A stretch of DNA of 64,000 bases from contig NZ_CAKVFS010000006.1 of the NCBI RefSeq assembly GCF_934746965.1, forward strand, positions 104,408 to 168,407. Direction: 5' to 3'. Made by a program: the position numbers and the translations under genes. Source of the stretch: an uncultured Methanobrevibacter sp. (lineage in GTDB: Archaea > Methanobacteriota > Methanobacteria > Methanobacteriales > Methanobacteriaceae). The notes beneath the pieces were generated by a model. It searched no databases, had not been told where the DNA came from, and saw only the letters and a program-made list of their open reading frames with translations. Shown here piece by piece: positions 9,696 to 18,173 of this stretch (position 1 is its first letter; every line of letters starts with the position of its first letter).

Positions 9696-10136
9696 ATGTC
9701 TGATGAAGAAATGATTGAAGAAACAACAGAAGAATTTGCAGAAGAAGATGAAGAAAAATTACCTTTTGCTAAAGCTGAAGTTGTTCGTTTAATGAAAGAA
9801 AACCTTGATGATGACAAAATGATCAGGGAAAGAGTAAAAGTAGAAATGAATAAATTTTTAGGGGAAGTTCTTAAAAACGTATGTAAACAATTAAATGACT
9901 ATCCTTATACAACTATCGAATATGAGATGCTTAAAGAATCTACTTACCCATACACTAATATTACAAGAATCAATCAAGAAAAAGAAAGAATATTATTACA
10001 TTTAGAAGCTATTAAAGCAGATTGTAATGCATTAGCTATGGATGTTCAAAGAACCTTAAAATTAAAAGATGTTGCTGAAGAAGATGATTTAAGTAGCTTT
10101 TTAGCACATGATGATGAAGATGAGGAAGAAGAATAA
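9696..10136 (+). CDS. Acidic histone-fold protein with C-terminal helix
   Basis: Residues about 21-85 of this 146-residue protein can be aligned by eye to archaeal histones: LPFAKAEVVRLMKEN (helix 1, compare LPIAP.GRIIK), then ERVKVEMNKFLGEVLKNVCK (long helix 2), then a short loop with YTT and helix 3. The DNA-contact loop residues Arg-Lys-Thr of HMfB read Tyr-Thr-Thr here, and the first-helix arginine is also lost. The fold is flanked by a very acidic N-terminal tail and a predicted helix (about 90-128, NQEKERILLHLEAIKADCNA) ending in an Asp/Glu-rich tail. It may therefore be a histone-fold variant that binds proteins or basic surfaces, or that modifies chromatin, rather than a canonical wrapping histone. 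A GGGGTT motif precedes the ATG. The fold assignment is by eye. Confidence 0.6.
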   Translation: MSDEEMIEETTEEFAEEDEEKLPFAKAEVVRLMKENLDDDKMIRERVKVEMNKFLGEVLKNVCKQLNDYPYTTIEYEMLKESTYPYTNITRINQEKERILLHLEAIKADCNALAMDVQRTLKLKDVAEEDDLSSFLAHDDEDEEEE

Positions 10137-10150
10137 TCTCTTCTTTTTTA
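10126..10150. terminator. Hairpin with T-tract between convergent genes
   Basis: AAGAAGA (10126-10132) pairs with TCTTCTT (10139-10145), followed by more T residues. It overlaps the histone-fold stop codon and lies at the 3' end of the opposite ZPR1-like gene, so it may serve both. Confidence 0.5.
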
Positions 10151-10738
10151 ATTATCTTCAATAATACTAAAACCTGTTTTTAATAATTTTAATTCTTCTT
10201 CAGGGATATCTAAAATTTCAACATCATCACTTACAATATTACTTTGACCAAATGGGTCTTCAATAATTAATGTAGCAGTTTTATCTCCATTAATGAGACT
10301 TTTTAAATCTTTTAAAACTATCTGTGCATTTTTTTGAGAAGTGTTATCATTAAATAAATGAAGTGCTTGTTTTACTGCATCTTCGAATCTTGTGATTACA
10401 CCTTCAACATTAGTAACATATCCTTCTGATTTTGGTCCAGGTTCTACTTTAACACCAAGTTCAGGAATAGAAACGGTAGCAGATTGTGATCTGACAATTC
10501 GAGTAGATAGATTATCTTTATTTATTTCTAAAATATATTTTGCAGGATCATTTTGTTCAAGTGCTATAATATCACTATGTTTAAATCCACAGGAATCACA
10601 AAGAATTGTTGTTTCTAAAACTTTTCCAAAATGAGGTATTTCAATTTCTCTCATTATTGATTTAGCTACTCCTTCAGTGTTACATGCAGGACATTTAATA
10701 ATCATTTCGTTAATTTCTTCTTCATTCATTATAAACAA
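10148..10738 (-). CDS. ZPR1-type zinc finger protein
   Basis: This 196-residue protein matches the single-domain archaeal ZPR1 family. A CxxC-x(27)-CxxC zinc finger (CPAC near residue 16 and CDSC near 47) is followed by the ZPR1 beta domain with SATVSIPELGVKVEPGP and GYVTNVEGVITRFEDAV. Eukaryotic ZPR1 binds eEF1A, where it has been described as a folding factor, so the archaeal protein may help elongation factor folding; that role is inferred. It overlaps the upstream 2-phosphoglycerate kinase gene by 17 bases. A start at the internal ATG (MNEEEIN, three codons in) would shorten the overlap. Confidence 0.85.
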   Translation of the reverse strand: MFIMNEEEINEMIIKCPACNTEGVAKSIMREIEIPHFGKVLETTILCDSCGFKHSDIIALEQNDPAKYILEINKDNLSTRIVRSQSATVSIPELGVKVEPGPKSEGYVTNVEGVITRFEDAVKQALHLFNDNTSQKNAQIVLKDLKSLINGDKTATLIIEDPFGQSNIVSDDVEILDIPEEELKLLKTGFSIIEDN

Positions 10739-11666
10739 ATCCTCTTTTTGTTAATTCATTAATTATATTATTTAATTTATCTTCATTAGGTGCACAGATG
10801 GTAAATTCTCTGTATTTTGATAATGTATATAATTTATTCAAATCTTCTTTTTTATCTTTATTTTCATTTAAGTTTTTAATAAATTTACTGGCTTCGTTTG
10901 TATCTGTGATATTAACATCTCTGACTAATGAATCTTTAAATTCATCTAATTTGTAAACTATTTTAATTATACTACTGTTATTCTTTTTTATAATAATATC
11001 AATAACATTTTCCAAATCATCAATAGTGTTAGTTAAACGAATAGTTTTACAGGTTTGATTTATTGTTTTAAGCAGTTTGCTTAATGTATTTTCAATATTT
11101 CCAGTTTCTAATATTGTTGCATTGAATTTTTTTGCTTGAGATATTAAATGGTCATGGATTATTCTATTTTCTTTAAAGAAATCTAGTTGTTTTCCACCTC
11201 TATGTATCTGAATTGCTCTTTTAACAAATCTTTCTTTGTGGGCTTCTTCATCAGATGATAAAATAAAGAAATAAATATTAGCATCTTCTTGAAATTTCTT
11301 AATATCAATTAATCCAGGAACCAAATGCACTCCTTCAATTATAATATCATCAAAATCAGTGATTGCTCTTTGAATTATTTTTTCTATTGCTGGAATTACA
11401 TATGATGCATGTTCATCGAATCCTGCCGATACTAATTCATCATAATTATCATATTTAAATTTATTTCTTAAGCTTTTATAAGCTTCATAAGATGAGTTAT
11501 GGAGTGCAGGAGCATATTCTTTTCCAATAATTCCTCTAACAACTGCTCTTATAAAATCACTTTCAATTAAATGTTTTATGTTTAGTTGTTTAGCTAATTC
11601 TGCAGCTATTGTTGATTTTCCAATTCCAGAAGCACTTCCAATTAGTATAACATAAGGTTTTCTCAT
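10722..11666 (-). CDS. pgk2: 2-phosphoglycerate kinase
   Basis: This 314-residue protein has an N-terminal P-loop (GSASGIGKST, residues 10-19) and the 2-phosphoglycerate kinase signature IESDFIRAVVRG. It continues with the Walker B-like DIIIEGVHLVPG near residue 110 and an RGGKQLDFF segment. The enzyme makes 2,3-bisphosphoglycerate, which methanogens convert to cyclic 2,3-diphosphoglycerate, an intracellular solute and phosphate store. Residues from about 205 on form a separate, less conserved C-terminal domain. TAGGAGACAAC precedes the ATG. It heads an operon with the ZPR1-like gene. Confidence 0.92.
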   Translation of the reverse strand: MRKPYVILIGSASGIGKSTIAAELAKQLNIKHLIESDFIRAVVRGIIGKEYAPALHNSSYEAYKSLRNKFKYDNYDELVSAGFDEHASYVIPAIEKIIQRAITDFDDIIIEGVHLVPGLIDIKKFQEDANIYFFILSSDEEAHKERFVKRAIQIHRGGKQLDFFKENRIIHDHLISQAKKFNATILETGNIENTLSKLLKTINQTCKTIRLTNTIDDLENVIDIIIKKNNSSIIKIVYKLDEFKDSLVRDVNITDTNEASKFIKNLNENKDKKEDLNKLYTLSKYREFTICAPNEDKLNNIINELTKRGFVYNE

Positions 11667-11885
11667 GCTAGTTGTCTCCTAACTATTTTTAAATATTTAT
11701 ATAATGATTCTTCTTAATTAAAATATTTGTTTTTAAAAACATTATATTTTAATAATAAGAAAACTAATAATTAATAAATAGATTAGAATTTTTTGAAAAT
11801 CTTTTTTTATTTAAAGTTTTTATAAAAAATTAAGATTATTTTGTTACACAGTTGTTATAAATTATAAGTTATAGGAGTGATATTT

Positions 11886-12932
11886 TTGTATTCAGTAGAT
11901 TCAGTTAAAGAACTTCAAGATTTAAATCCCTTTATTGTTGTTGGTTGTGGAGGTGGAGGTGAAAAATTCTCCAATCTTGAGGGCATTGAAGCAGTTGGCT
12001 TTATAGATGATGATGTTAATAAACAAGGAACTCAGTTTTGCGGTAAAACTGTTGCAGCAAGTTTAAATGAATGCTTAAGCAAATCTTCTGCAAAATCTCT
12101 TGTTATCATGTTGCCTATTGGTGCAGAAGGATCAGCTATTAAATATGCTGTTCAAGCTATTGATGCTGGATTAAATGTTATAACTTCTTTTAGATCATTA
12201 TCTATTAAAGATAATATTTCTTTAAAAAAATTTGCTGATTCAAAAAATTTAGTTATCAAAGAAATCGGTCCTAGATTAGATGTTGTTGAAAAAATAGCAG
12301 GAATAGCTCCTGAAAGATCATGTGAAGTTTTACCAAAAATATCTTATGAACCAAAAGCTCCAGTAATTTTTGTTGGAGGAACTTCTCAGGAATGTGGTAA
12401 AAGAACTACTTCTAAAAAATTAGGAATTGCTGCTAGTGAAAGAGGTTTAACTTCTGCAGTTATTTCTACTGATGAAATGGGTCTTGAAGAACCAACTGAA
12501 TTTAATTTCAGAGCAGGAAGTTTATCTGCTATGGATGTTCCTGCAGCTGTTTTATCTGCAATCAAATATGTTGAAGAAACTAAAAAACCAGATATTATTT
12601 TTATTGAAGGTCAATCTAGTTTAACTGAAAAAGGAAATCCTCATCCAAGAGGTTTATCTGCAGCTATTTTAATTGGTGCTGCTCCTGATGCAGTTATTAT
12701 GGGACATAGGCCAAATCACCCATATAGAGAACCTCGTGGTATTGAAGAAGAAATTAAAGCTATTGAGGCTGTAGAACCTACAAAAGTAGTTGGAATTTCT
12801 ATTAATCTTAGAAATGCTGATGATTTGGATATAGAATACTTTGAAAACAAATATAATTTACCTGTTGAAGATGTTTATAACAATGGTGCTTCAAAATTAT
12901 TAGATGCAATATTTGATTATTTAGGAGAGTAA
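11886..12932 (+). CDS. DUF1611 family P-loop protein
   Basis: This protein of 348 residues matches DUF1611: an N-terminal Rossmann-like domain (VVGCGGGGE, GFIDDDVNKQG) and a C-terminal P-loop domain with GGTSQECGKRTTSKKL near residue 162. Further conserved segments are STDEMGLEEPT and EGQSSLTEKGNPHPRGLS. Some bacterial relatives act next to Ala-D/L-Glu epimerases; the archaeal role is unknown. The start is taken as TTG at 11886 because AGGAGTGAT (11873-11881) fits it; an upstream GTG at 11877 would overlap that site. sepF follows five bases downstream, so it may share a transcript with the cell division gene. Confidence 0.85.
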   Translation: MYSVDSVKELQDLNPFIVVGCGGGGEKFSNLEGIEAVGFIDDDVNKQGTQFCGKTVAASLNECLSKSSAKSLVIMLPIGAEGSAIKYAVQAIDAGLNVITSFRSLSIKDNISLKKFADSKNLVIKEIGPRLDVVEKIAGIAPERSCEVLPKISYEPKAPVIFVGGTSQECGKRTTSKKLGIAASERGLTSAVISTDEMGLEEPTEFNFRAGSLSAMDVPAAVLSAIKYVEETKKPDIIFIEGQSSLTEKGNPHPRGLSAAILIGAAPDAVIMGHRPNHPYREPRGIEEEIKAIEAVEPTKVVGISINLRNADDLDIEYFENKYNLPVEDVYNNGASKLLDAIFDYLGE

Positions 12933-12937
12933 TTTAA

Positions 12938-13387
12938 ATGGGTTTCACTGATGCGTTAAAAAGAAGTTTAGGTTTTGAAGAAGATACCTCTTTACATAAT
13001 AACCATTCAAATAACTATAGAAGAGCACCTTCTCATTCTAATGATTTTAGAATGTCAAATAATGCTACTTCTGATTTAGGTGGTCATGGATATTATGATG
13101 ATGTTTCTATTTCTCCAGAGCAATCTTTCTATGAAATAATGTTAATAAGACCAAAAACTATTGATGATATTAATTATGTAGTTGATCAAGTTCTTGAAGA
13201 AAGTAATCCTGTTATTTTAGATTTATCTTTTTTAGAAAAGGAAAGTCCTGCTAATTTTAAACTTGCTGGTGATAAAATTAAACAAATGAGAAATAGTTAT
13301 GGGGCACAAGCACTTTTACTTTCTCGTTGTAATGATAAAAATTTAATTATTATATCTCCAAAAGGAGTTAAATTAGTGAGAAAATAG
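12938..13387 (+). CDS. sepF: Archaeal SepF cell division protein
   Basis: This 149-residue protein has the SepF layout. An N-terminal amphipathic membrane-binding helix (GFTDALKRSLGF) is followed by an Asn/Ser/His-rich flexible linker to about residue 55 and a C-terminal DUF552 domain (about 65-149). That domain contains PKTIDDINYVVDQVLEESNPVILDL. SepF tethers FtsZ to the membrane at the division site, and the M. smithii protein has been studied as an FtsZ anchor. The gene starts five bases after DUF1611 with a TAGGAGAG ribosome binding site inside that gene's end. No ftsZ is in the window. Confidence 0.95.
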   Translation: MGFTDALKRSLGFEEDTSLHNNHSNNYRRAPSHSNDFRMSNNATSDLGGHGYYDDVSISPEQSFYEIMLIRPKTIDDINYVVDQVLEESNPVILDLSFLEKESPANFKLAGDKIKQMRNSYGAQALLLSRCNDKNLIIISPKGVKLVRK

Positions 13388-13416
13388 AAAAATTCTTATA
13401 TTTTAAAGAATTTTTC
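13387..13416. terminator. Bidirectional terminator-like hairpin after sepF
   Basis: GAAAAATTCTT (13387-13397) pairs perfectly with AAGAATTTTTC (13406-13416) across an 8-base loop. It starts on the last base of sepF and covers the stop codon of the convergent TatD-related gene. T runs flank it on both strands. Confidence 0.65.
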
Positions 13417-14151
13417 AGCATTTTTAAATGCTACTTTCTCTATTTCTGTTTTTTTATAATCTAATTTTTCAAGTTCTCTTACAGTTTTTGGAACGGATAA
13501 TGGATCAGATGGTTTATTACTAATATCACTATTTAATAAGAATTTATCAAATCCATATTGGTCTAAAATAGATATTGCTTCTTTTTTATCCATTTTTTGA
13601 GGTTGTACTGTCAAACCTAAAGTATAATCTTTGTCAATAACGTCTTCAATTATATTTTGGTTTACATGGTCGATAACAACTAATTTTGGGTTAATGTGTT
13701 GGTGGATTATATCTTGAATAACTTCCAATACTTCTTTTTTATTTTTACGTGGTGTGTGAACAATAACTTTTGATTTGGTTTCATCACCAATATCTAATTG
13801 TTTTTTAAAAATAGTTATTTCATTATCAGTTAAGTCTTCAAGTCCGATTTCACCAATAGCTATTATTTGTTTATTTTCAATCCAATTATATAGATTTTCA
13901 TATATTAATTCGGGATTTACACTTGTATTTGCTGGATGGATTCCTAATGCGACTTTTAAATCAAGTCCGTATTCTTTAGCTCTTAATGTATCGTAGTTAA
14001 GAATTCTCTCCAAATGATTTAAAAGAGTGCTTTCATTATTTAACTTGTATGGGTAAAAACTACAAGTTATTGCAGTGTCTATTCCAGATAAATACATTTC
14101 ACCAAAATCTTCACTACTTCTTGAATCTCCATGCATATGTGTGTCAATCAT
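13396..14151 (-). CDS. TatD-related metal-dependent hydrolase
   Basis: This 251-residue protein is a TIM-barrel hydrolase of the archaeal TatD-related group. Metal-binding motifs seen are DTHMHG at the N-terminus, GIHPANTS near residue 92, IAIGEIGLEDL, VHTPRKNK and VIDHVN, with NSDIS near residue 212 where TatD has the terminal Asp. The ATG at 14151 fits the AAAGTGAT ribosome binding site; an in-frame GTG nine bases upstream lies inside that site. It is only distantly related to the tatD gene at the window start. It is monocistronic and convergent with sepF. Substrate unknown. Confidence 0.82.
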   Translation of the reverse strand: MIDTHMHGDSRSSEDFGEMYLSGIDTAITCSFYPYKLNNESTLLNHLERILNYDTLRAKEYGLDLKVALGIHPANTSVNPELIYENLYNWIENKQIIAIGEIGLEDLTDNEITIFKKQLDIGDETKSKVIVHTPRKNKKEVLEVIQDIIHQHINPKLVVIDHVNQNIIEDVIDKDYTLGLTVQPQKMDKKEAISILDQYGFDKFLLNSDISNKPSDPLSVPKTVRELEKLDYKKTEIEKVAFKNAEKFFKI

Positions 14152-14345
14152 TTTAATCACTTTCTTTTAATATAGATTTTTTTCTGATTAATATTATAGT
14201 TATCTCTCTTAAAAAATTTATTTGTTGGAAGTTATTATTTTTATATTTTGCTTAACTGTTAGTTTGCATATATTCTCACTTTCCGAGTTTTTATATTTTT
14301 TAGTATTAAAAATATATTTGTTAGTAATACTTTTTGGTGATATCT

Positions 14346-15137
14346 GTGAATAAAAATCAAAAATCTATAAACCATTATGAATCAATATCTGAAGAAATTA
14401 AACACTTAACAAACTCTTTAGTGAGATTAAAAATCTTAGCAACTTTATACGAACAACCTCTTAACATGAAAGATATTAATAAGACCACAGGTTTAAGTTA
14501 TAGCTCAATATCTAGTAATATGTTTAGTTTAGAACTTGAAGAGTATATTTATAGAGAAGGAAATTTCTATTTCATATCAAATGTAGCTAAATTTTATATA
14601 TCTAATATTTTGGAATTAAATAATACAATAAAACTGCTTAACAAATTTTTTAATATTTTAGATGCACATATTGTAGATATGATTCCTGAAGAATCTGTAG
14701 CAGAATTATATTTGCTTGGTAAAGCTATCTTGATTGAATCAACTGAAAAAGATATTTATAAAACATATAATATAATTAAACATTCTTTAAAAGAAGCAGG
14801 CTATTTAAAATCCGTTTTGCCATTTGTTCATGATGAATTTAATATATGTATAAATAATTTAATTGATGCAAAAAATAGTGTTGATATTTTAGTTCCAGAA
14901 AGTATTGAAAAAAATTTCAAAGATGCTTTAAATTTGAGAAATGATTGTCTAAATTTATCTACTTTTAATAATGAATGTAATTTTTTGTTAGTTGTAACAG
15001 ATAAAGTAATGATTCTTGGTCTTTTTAGAAATGATGGGAATTTCGATCAAAATAGGATAATAACTTCTAAAAAAGAGGAATGTATTAAATGGGGTGAAAA
15101 TTTATTTGAAAACTTTAAAAATAATATAAATAAATGA
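14346..15137 (+). CDS. Winged-helix regulator of the methanogen FilR1 type
   Basis: This 263-residue protein has an N-terminal winged helix (about 20-85: LVRLKILATLYEQPLNMKDI, then TGLSYSSISSNMFSLELE) and a C-terminal FilR1/DUF1724-type domain (about 120-260). The latter includes NSVDILVPESIEKNF and LLVVTDKVMILGLF. Methanogens carry many such regulators; ligands and targets are mostly unknown. The start is GTG at 14346, placed just after GGTGAT (14336-14341), which rules out the upstream TTG and GTG in that frame. It stands alone, divergent from the TatD-related gene, so it may control itself or that neighbour. Confidence 0.82.
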   Translation: MNKNQKSINHYESISEEIKHLTNSLVRLKILATLYEQPLNMKDINKTTGLSYSSISSNMFSLELEEYIYREGNFYFISNVAKFYISNILELNNTIKLLNKFFNILDAHIVDMIPEESVAELYLLGKAILIESTEKDIYKTYNIIKHSLKEAGYLKSVLPFVHDEFNICINNLIDAKNSVDILVPESIEKNFKDALNLRNDCLNLSTFNNECNFLLVVTDKVMILGLFRNDGNFDQNRIITSKKEECIKWGENLFENFKNNINK

Positions 15138-15157
15138 GTATTCTATTACTCATTTAT
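15130..15157. terminator. Perfect hairpin covering two convergent stop codons
   Basis: An 11-base stem (15130-15140 with 15147-15157, core AATGAGTA/TACTCATT) and a 6-base loop contain the TGA stops of both the FilR1-type gene and glyS. It probably forms the 3' end of both transcripts. Confidence 0.65.
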
Positions 15158-16844
15158 AATATTCTTCTAAATATTCTTTTATTTTATCAATAGCTATTCT
15201 TTCTTGGGATTCGCTGTCTCTGTTTCTTACAGTTACTTTATTATCTTCTAAACTATCAAAATCAACAGTTATTGCAAGAGGAATACCAATTTCGTCTGCC
15301 CTAGCATATCTTTTACCAATTGTTCCACTTATATCATATTCAACTTTAAATCCAGATTCTCTTAATTTATCAGTTAATTCAATAGCTATTTCACGAGGAC
15401 CTTCCTTGTTTACGAGAGGATAAATTCCAACTTGAACAGGTGCAACAGATGGTGCAAATTTAAAGTAATCTTTTTTATCAGTTTCTTTAAATGAATGTAA
15501 TAAAACAGAATAAAGAATACGATCGATACCAAAAGATGGCTCAATTACATGAGGGATTATTTTTTCACCAGAAATTTCTTCTTCAATATCTTCAAAGAGT
15601 AATAAATCAGGTGTTAACTCATAATCTTTGTCTAAATTAATAACATATTTTCCATCATTTTCAATTGCTTGTTTAATAGTATCCACATCTGCTTCTTCAA
15701 TAGCTTGTTTTACTTTAGGAGAATCTCCTTTAAAAATAGGTCCAAATTTAGATAAATTAGGTTTTACAATTGTTTTTTTAACTTTTTTAGGTTCATCATA
15801 TTCAATAAACACATTTAAATCATCGTTACTGTATTTACTGTGTGATGTTAAATCATATGCTCCTCTATCAGCTATTCCAATTATTTCAACCCAACCATAT
15901 TTATCAGTCTTAACTTCAACATCCCAACAATCAAGAGCATAATGGGCCATTTCTCCAGGTAAATGTTGTCTAAATCTTAAAACATCATTAGGAATACCTA
16001 TTTCATTTAAGAATTTCCTAGCTAAATATAACTGGTAAATTAACATTTCATTAGCTACAATTCCTTTATCAAGTGCTTCACGAGCAGTAATTTCTAGAGG
16101 TTCAGTGTTATTTATTTGAACATCTTGGGAATTTAAACATAATACTTCATCAGTTATCTGACTAAATTTAGGAGTAGTCTTATCTTTAGGATTTAAAAAT
16201 ATTTCAGCTTCTGCTTGTGTGAATTCTCTTAGACGAATAACTCCTTGTCTAGGTGAAATTTCATTTCTGTAAGCTTTTCCAAGTTGAACAACTCCAAATG
16301 GAAGTTTTCCTCTGAAGAATCTTTCAAGACGTTTAAATAATATAAAAATTCCTTGAGCGGTTTCTGGTCTCATGTAACCTACTTTATCACCTTTAGCTCC
16401 AATCATGGTTTTAAACATTAAATTATAATTCCAGATATTGGAAAGTTTTCCACCACATTCCGGACATTTAATATTGTTGTCAATAACAATTTGATCAAGT
16501 TCTTCATTTTCTAAACTTTCCACATCTTCACCAATAACTTCTTCAATAATATGATCTGCTCGGAATACTTCTCCACATTCTTCACATTTAGTCATTGGAT
16601 CAGTAAAGTTATCAACATGTCCTGATGCTTTTAAAACTTCTTTAGGCATTACAGTAGGACCTTCTATTTCATAGAATCCTTCTCCGGAAACATATTGTTT
16701 TCTCCATTTTTGCATTATATTATTCTTTAAACTAGCTCCAAGAGGTCCATAATCTGTAAATCCAGAAACTCCTGAATATATTTCAAAAGATGGCCATAAA
16801 AATCCTCTTTTTGCACTGATATTTGTCATTTTGTCATGATTCAT
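15150..16844 (-). CDS. glyS: Glycyl-tRNA synthetase (class II, archaeal/eukaryotic type)
   Basis: This 564-residue enzyme charges tRNA-Gly. It begins with the catalytic core start KRGFLWPSFEIYSG. A zinc-binding insertion follows (CEECGEVF near residue 77 and CPECGG near 138). Motif 2 is RNEISPRQGVIRLREFTQ, and motif 3 ends in SFGIDRILYSVL. The C-terminal anticodon-binding domain (about 460-560) includes APVQVGIYPLV. Length is normal for alpha2-type GlyRS. The ATG at 16844 is preceded by GGAAGT, which touches the dcd stop codon, so dcd and glyS form an operon. Confidence 0.97.
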   Translation of the reverse strand: MNHDKMTNISAKRGFLWPSFEIYSGVSGFTDYGPLGASLKNNIMQKWRKQYVSGEGFYEIEGPTVMPKEVLKASGHVDNFTDPMTKCEECGEVFRADHIIEEVIGEDVESLENEELDQIVIDNNIKCPECGGKLSNIWNYNLMFKTMIGAKGDKVGYMRPETAQGIFILFKRLERFFRGKLPFGVVQLGKAYRNEISPRQGVIRLREFTQAEAEIFLNPKDKTTPKFSQITDEVLCLNSQDVQINNTEPLEITAREALDKGIVANEMLIYQLYLARKFLNEIGIPNDVLRFRQHLPGEMAHYALDCWDVEVKTDKYGWVEIIGIADRGAYDLTSHSKYSNDDLNVFIEYDEPKKVKKTIVKPNLSKFGPIFKGDSPKVKQAIEEADVDTIKQAIENDGKYVINLDKDYELTPDLLLFEDIEEEISGEKIIPHVIEPSFGIDRILYSVLLHSFKETDKKDYFKFAPSVAPVQVGIYPLVNKEGPREIAIELTDKLRESGFKVEYDISGTIGKRYARADEIGIPLAITVDFDSLEDNKVTVRNRDSESQERIAIDKIKEYLEEYYK

Positions 16845-16859
16845 AAGTATTAACTTCCA

Positions 16860-17444
16860 TTATTTTTTTAATTCATAATCTAGTTTAACCCTACTAGATT
16901 CAGGTTTTAATTGCTTCATATATTTGCTATTTCTTTTTGGATGACCATAAGGTAACTCTGCAGGAGTAGTCATAGTTTCAAATACTAATTGACATACTCT
17001 TTGACCAGGGTAAAGTGCAACAGGCATAGCTCCGATATTTGATATTTCTAAGGTGATTCTACCTTCAAAACCAGGATCAACATAACCTGCGGTAACATGC
17101 ATGGTAACACCAAGTCTACCCATACTAGAACGACCTTCAACTCTAGCTACTAAATTATCAGGTACTTTAACATACTCTTGTGTTGTAGCTAGTGCAAATT
17201 CATTTGGGTGAATTATAAATGCTTCACCTTCAGGAACTTTACTTGATTCCATATAATCTGCTATGTCTTCTTCATCTTTTGGGTCAATATAAGGTTTTCT
17301 AATTACTTTAAACACTTTAAACTCATCACCTAATCTCATATCAACTGATGAAGGTTGAATTTGCTGCTCGTCCTTTAAAGAATCAATTACAATTTTACCT
17401 TCTTTAAGATATTCTTTTATGGTTTTATCACTTAAAATAGCCAT
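16860..17444 (-). CDS. dcd: dCTP deaminase, possibly bifunctional dCTP deaminase/dUTPase
   Basis: This 194-residue protein carries the Dcd signature QPSSVDMRLG near residue 30, then GRSSMGRLGVTMHVTAGYVD and the catalytic region GFEGRITLEISN with its conserved Glu. Dcd provides dUMP or dUTP for thymidylate synthesis. The methanogen enzyme of M. jannaschii is bifunctional, forming dUMP directly, and a similar activity is likely but unproven here. ATG 17444 is preferred over an in-frame GTG at 17453 because the GTGTGA region would act as ribosome binding site. glyS follows 15 bases downstream. Confidence 0.93.
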   Translation of the reverse strand: MAILSDKTIKEYLKEGKIVIDSLKDEQQIQPSSVDMRLGDEFKVFKVIRKPYIDPKDEEDIADYMESSKVPEGEAFIIHPNEFALATTQEYVKVPDNLVARVEGRSSMGRLGVTMHVTAGYVDPGFEGRITLEISNIGAMPVALYPGQRVCQLVFETMTTPAELPYGHPKRNSKYMKQLKPESSRVKLDYELKK

Positions 17445-17546
17445 TTTTTTCACACAAACAAAAATTAATATACTATATTTTTATGGCTTATTATTAAAAT
17501 AATTATGTAAAAAAAGAAGTAAAAATACTATGAGTAATTCATAGTA

Positions 17547-18173
17547 TTATTTTGTACCGTATACTCTGTCACCAGCATCTCCAAGACCTGGTAATATGTA
17601 TGCGGTTTCATTTAATGTTCTATCAACTGTTGCACAGTAAATTTGAACATCTGGATGGTCTTTTTCAATTAAATTGATTCCTTCAGGAGCTGCAACAACA
17701 CATAAAAGTTTGATTTTTTGAACTCCTTCTTCTTTAAGTCTTGAAATAGTTGCAGATGCACTTCCACCTGTTGCAAGCATTGGGTCAATAATTAATACTT
17801 CTCTGCCTTCAATATTTTCAGGCATTTTAAAGTAGTATTCAATAGGTTGAAATGTCTCTTCATCTCTGTAAAGACCGATATGTCCAACTTTTGCATTTGG
17901 AATTACATTTATAATTCCATCAAGCATTCCCATTCCTGCTCTTAGAATTGGCACTATGGCATAATTATCTTCATTTAATTTGCCAGTTTCCATTTTTTCA
18001 AGTGGGGTTTCAATTGTTGTTTTTTCTAATTTCGCATCTTTAGTTGCTTCATAACAAAGAAGTGTGGAAATTTCTGTAATTAATTCACGAAATTCTTTAG
18101 TTCCAGTATGTATATCTCTTAAAATACCTAATTTATGGGTTATTAATGGATGGTTAAGAACTATTTCATTCAT
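17547..18173 (-). CDS. upp: Uracil phosphoribosyltransferase
   Basis: This 208-residue enzyme converts uracil plus PRPP to UMP. It shows the PRPP-binding loop IIDPMLATGGSAS near residue 125, preceded by PILRAGMGMLDG, and the uracil-binding end AYILPGLGDAGDR. ATG 18173 is the start because GGAGG lies seven bases upstream; longer frames would run back into uraA. It lies at the end of the uraA gene with its ribosome binding site inside uraA, forming a uracil uptake and salvage operon. Confidence 0.97.
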   Translation of the reverse strand: MNEIVLNHPLITHKLGILRDIHTGTKEFRELITEISTLLCYEATKDAKLEKTTIETPLEKMETGKLNEDNYAIVPILRAGMGMLDGIINVIPNAKVGHIGLYRDEETFQPIEYYFKMPENIEGREVLIIDPMLATGGSASATISRLKEEGVQKIKLLCVVAAPEGINLIEKDHPDVQIYCATVDRTLNETAYILPGLGDAGDRVYGTK

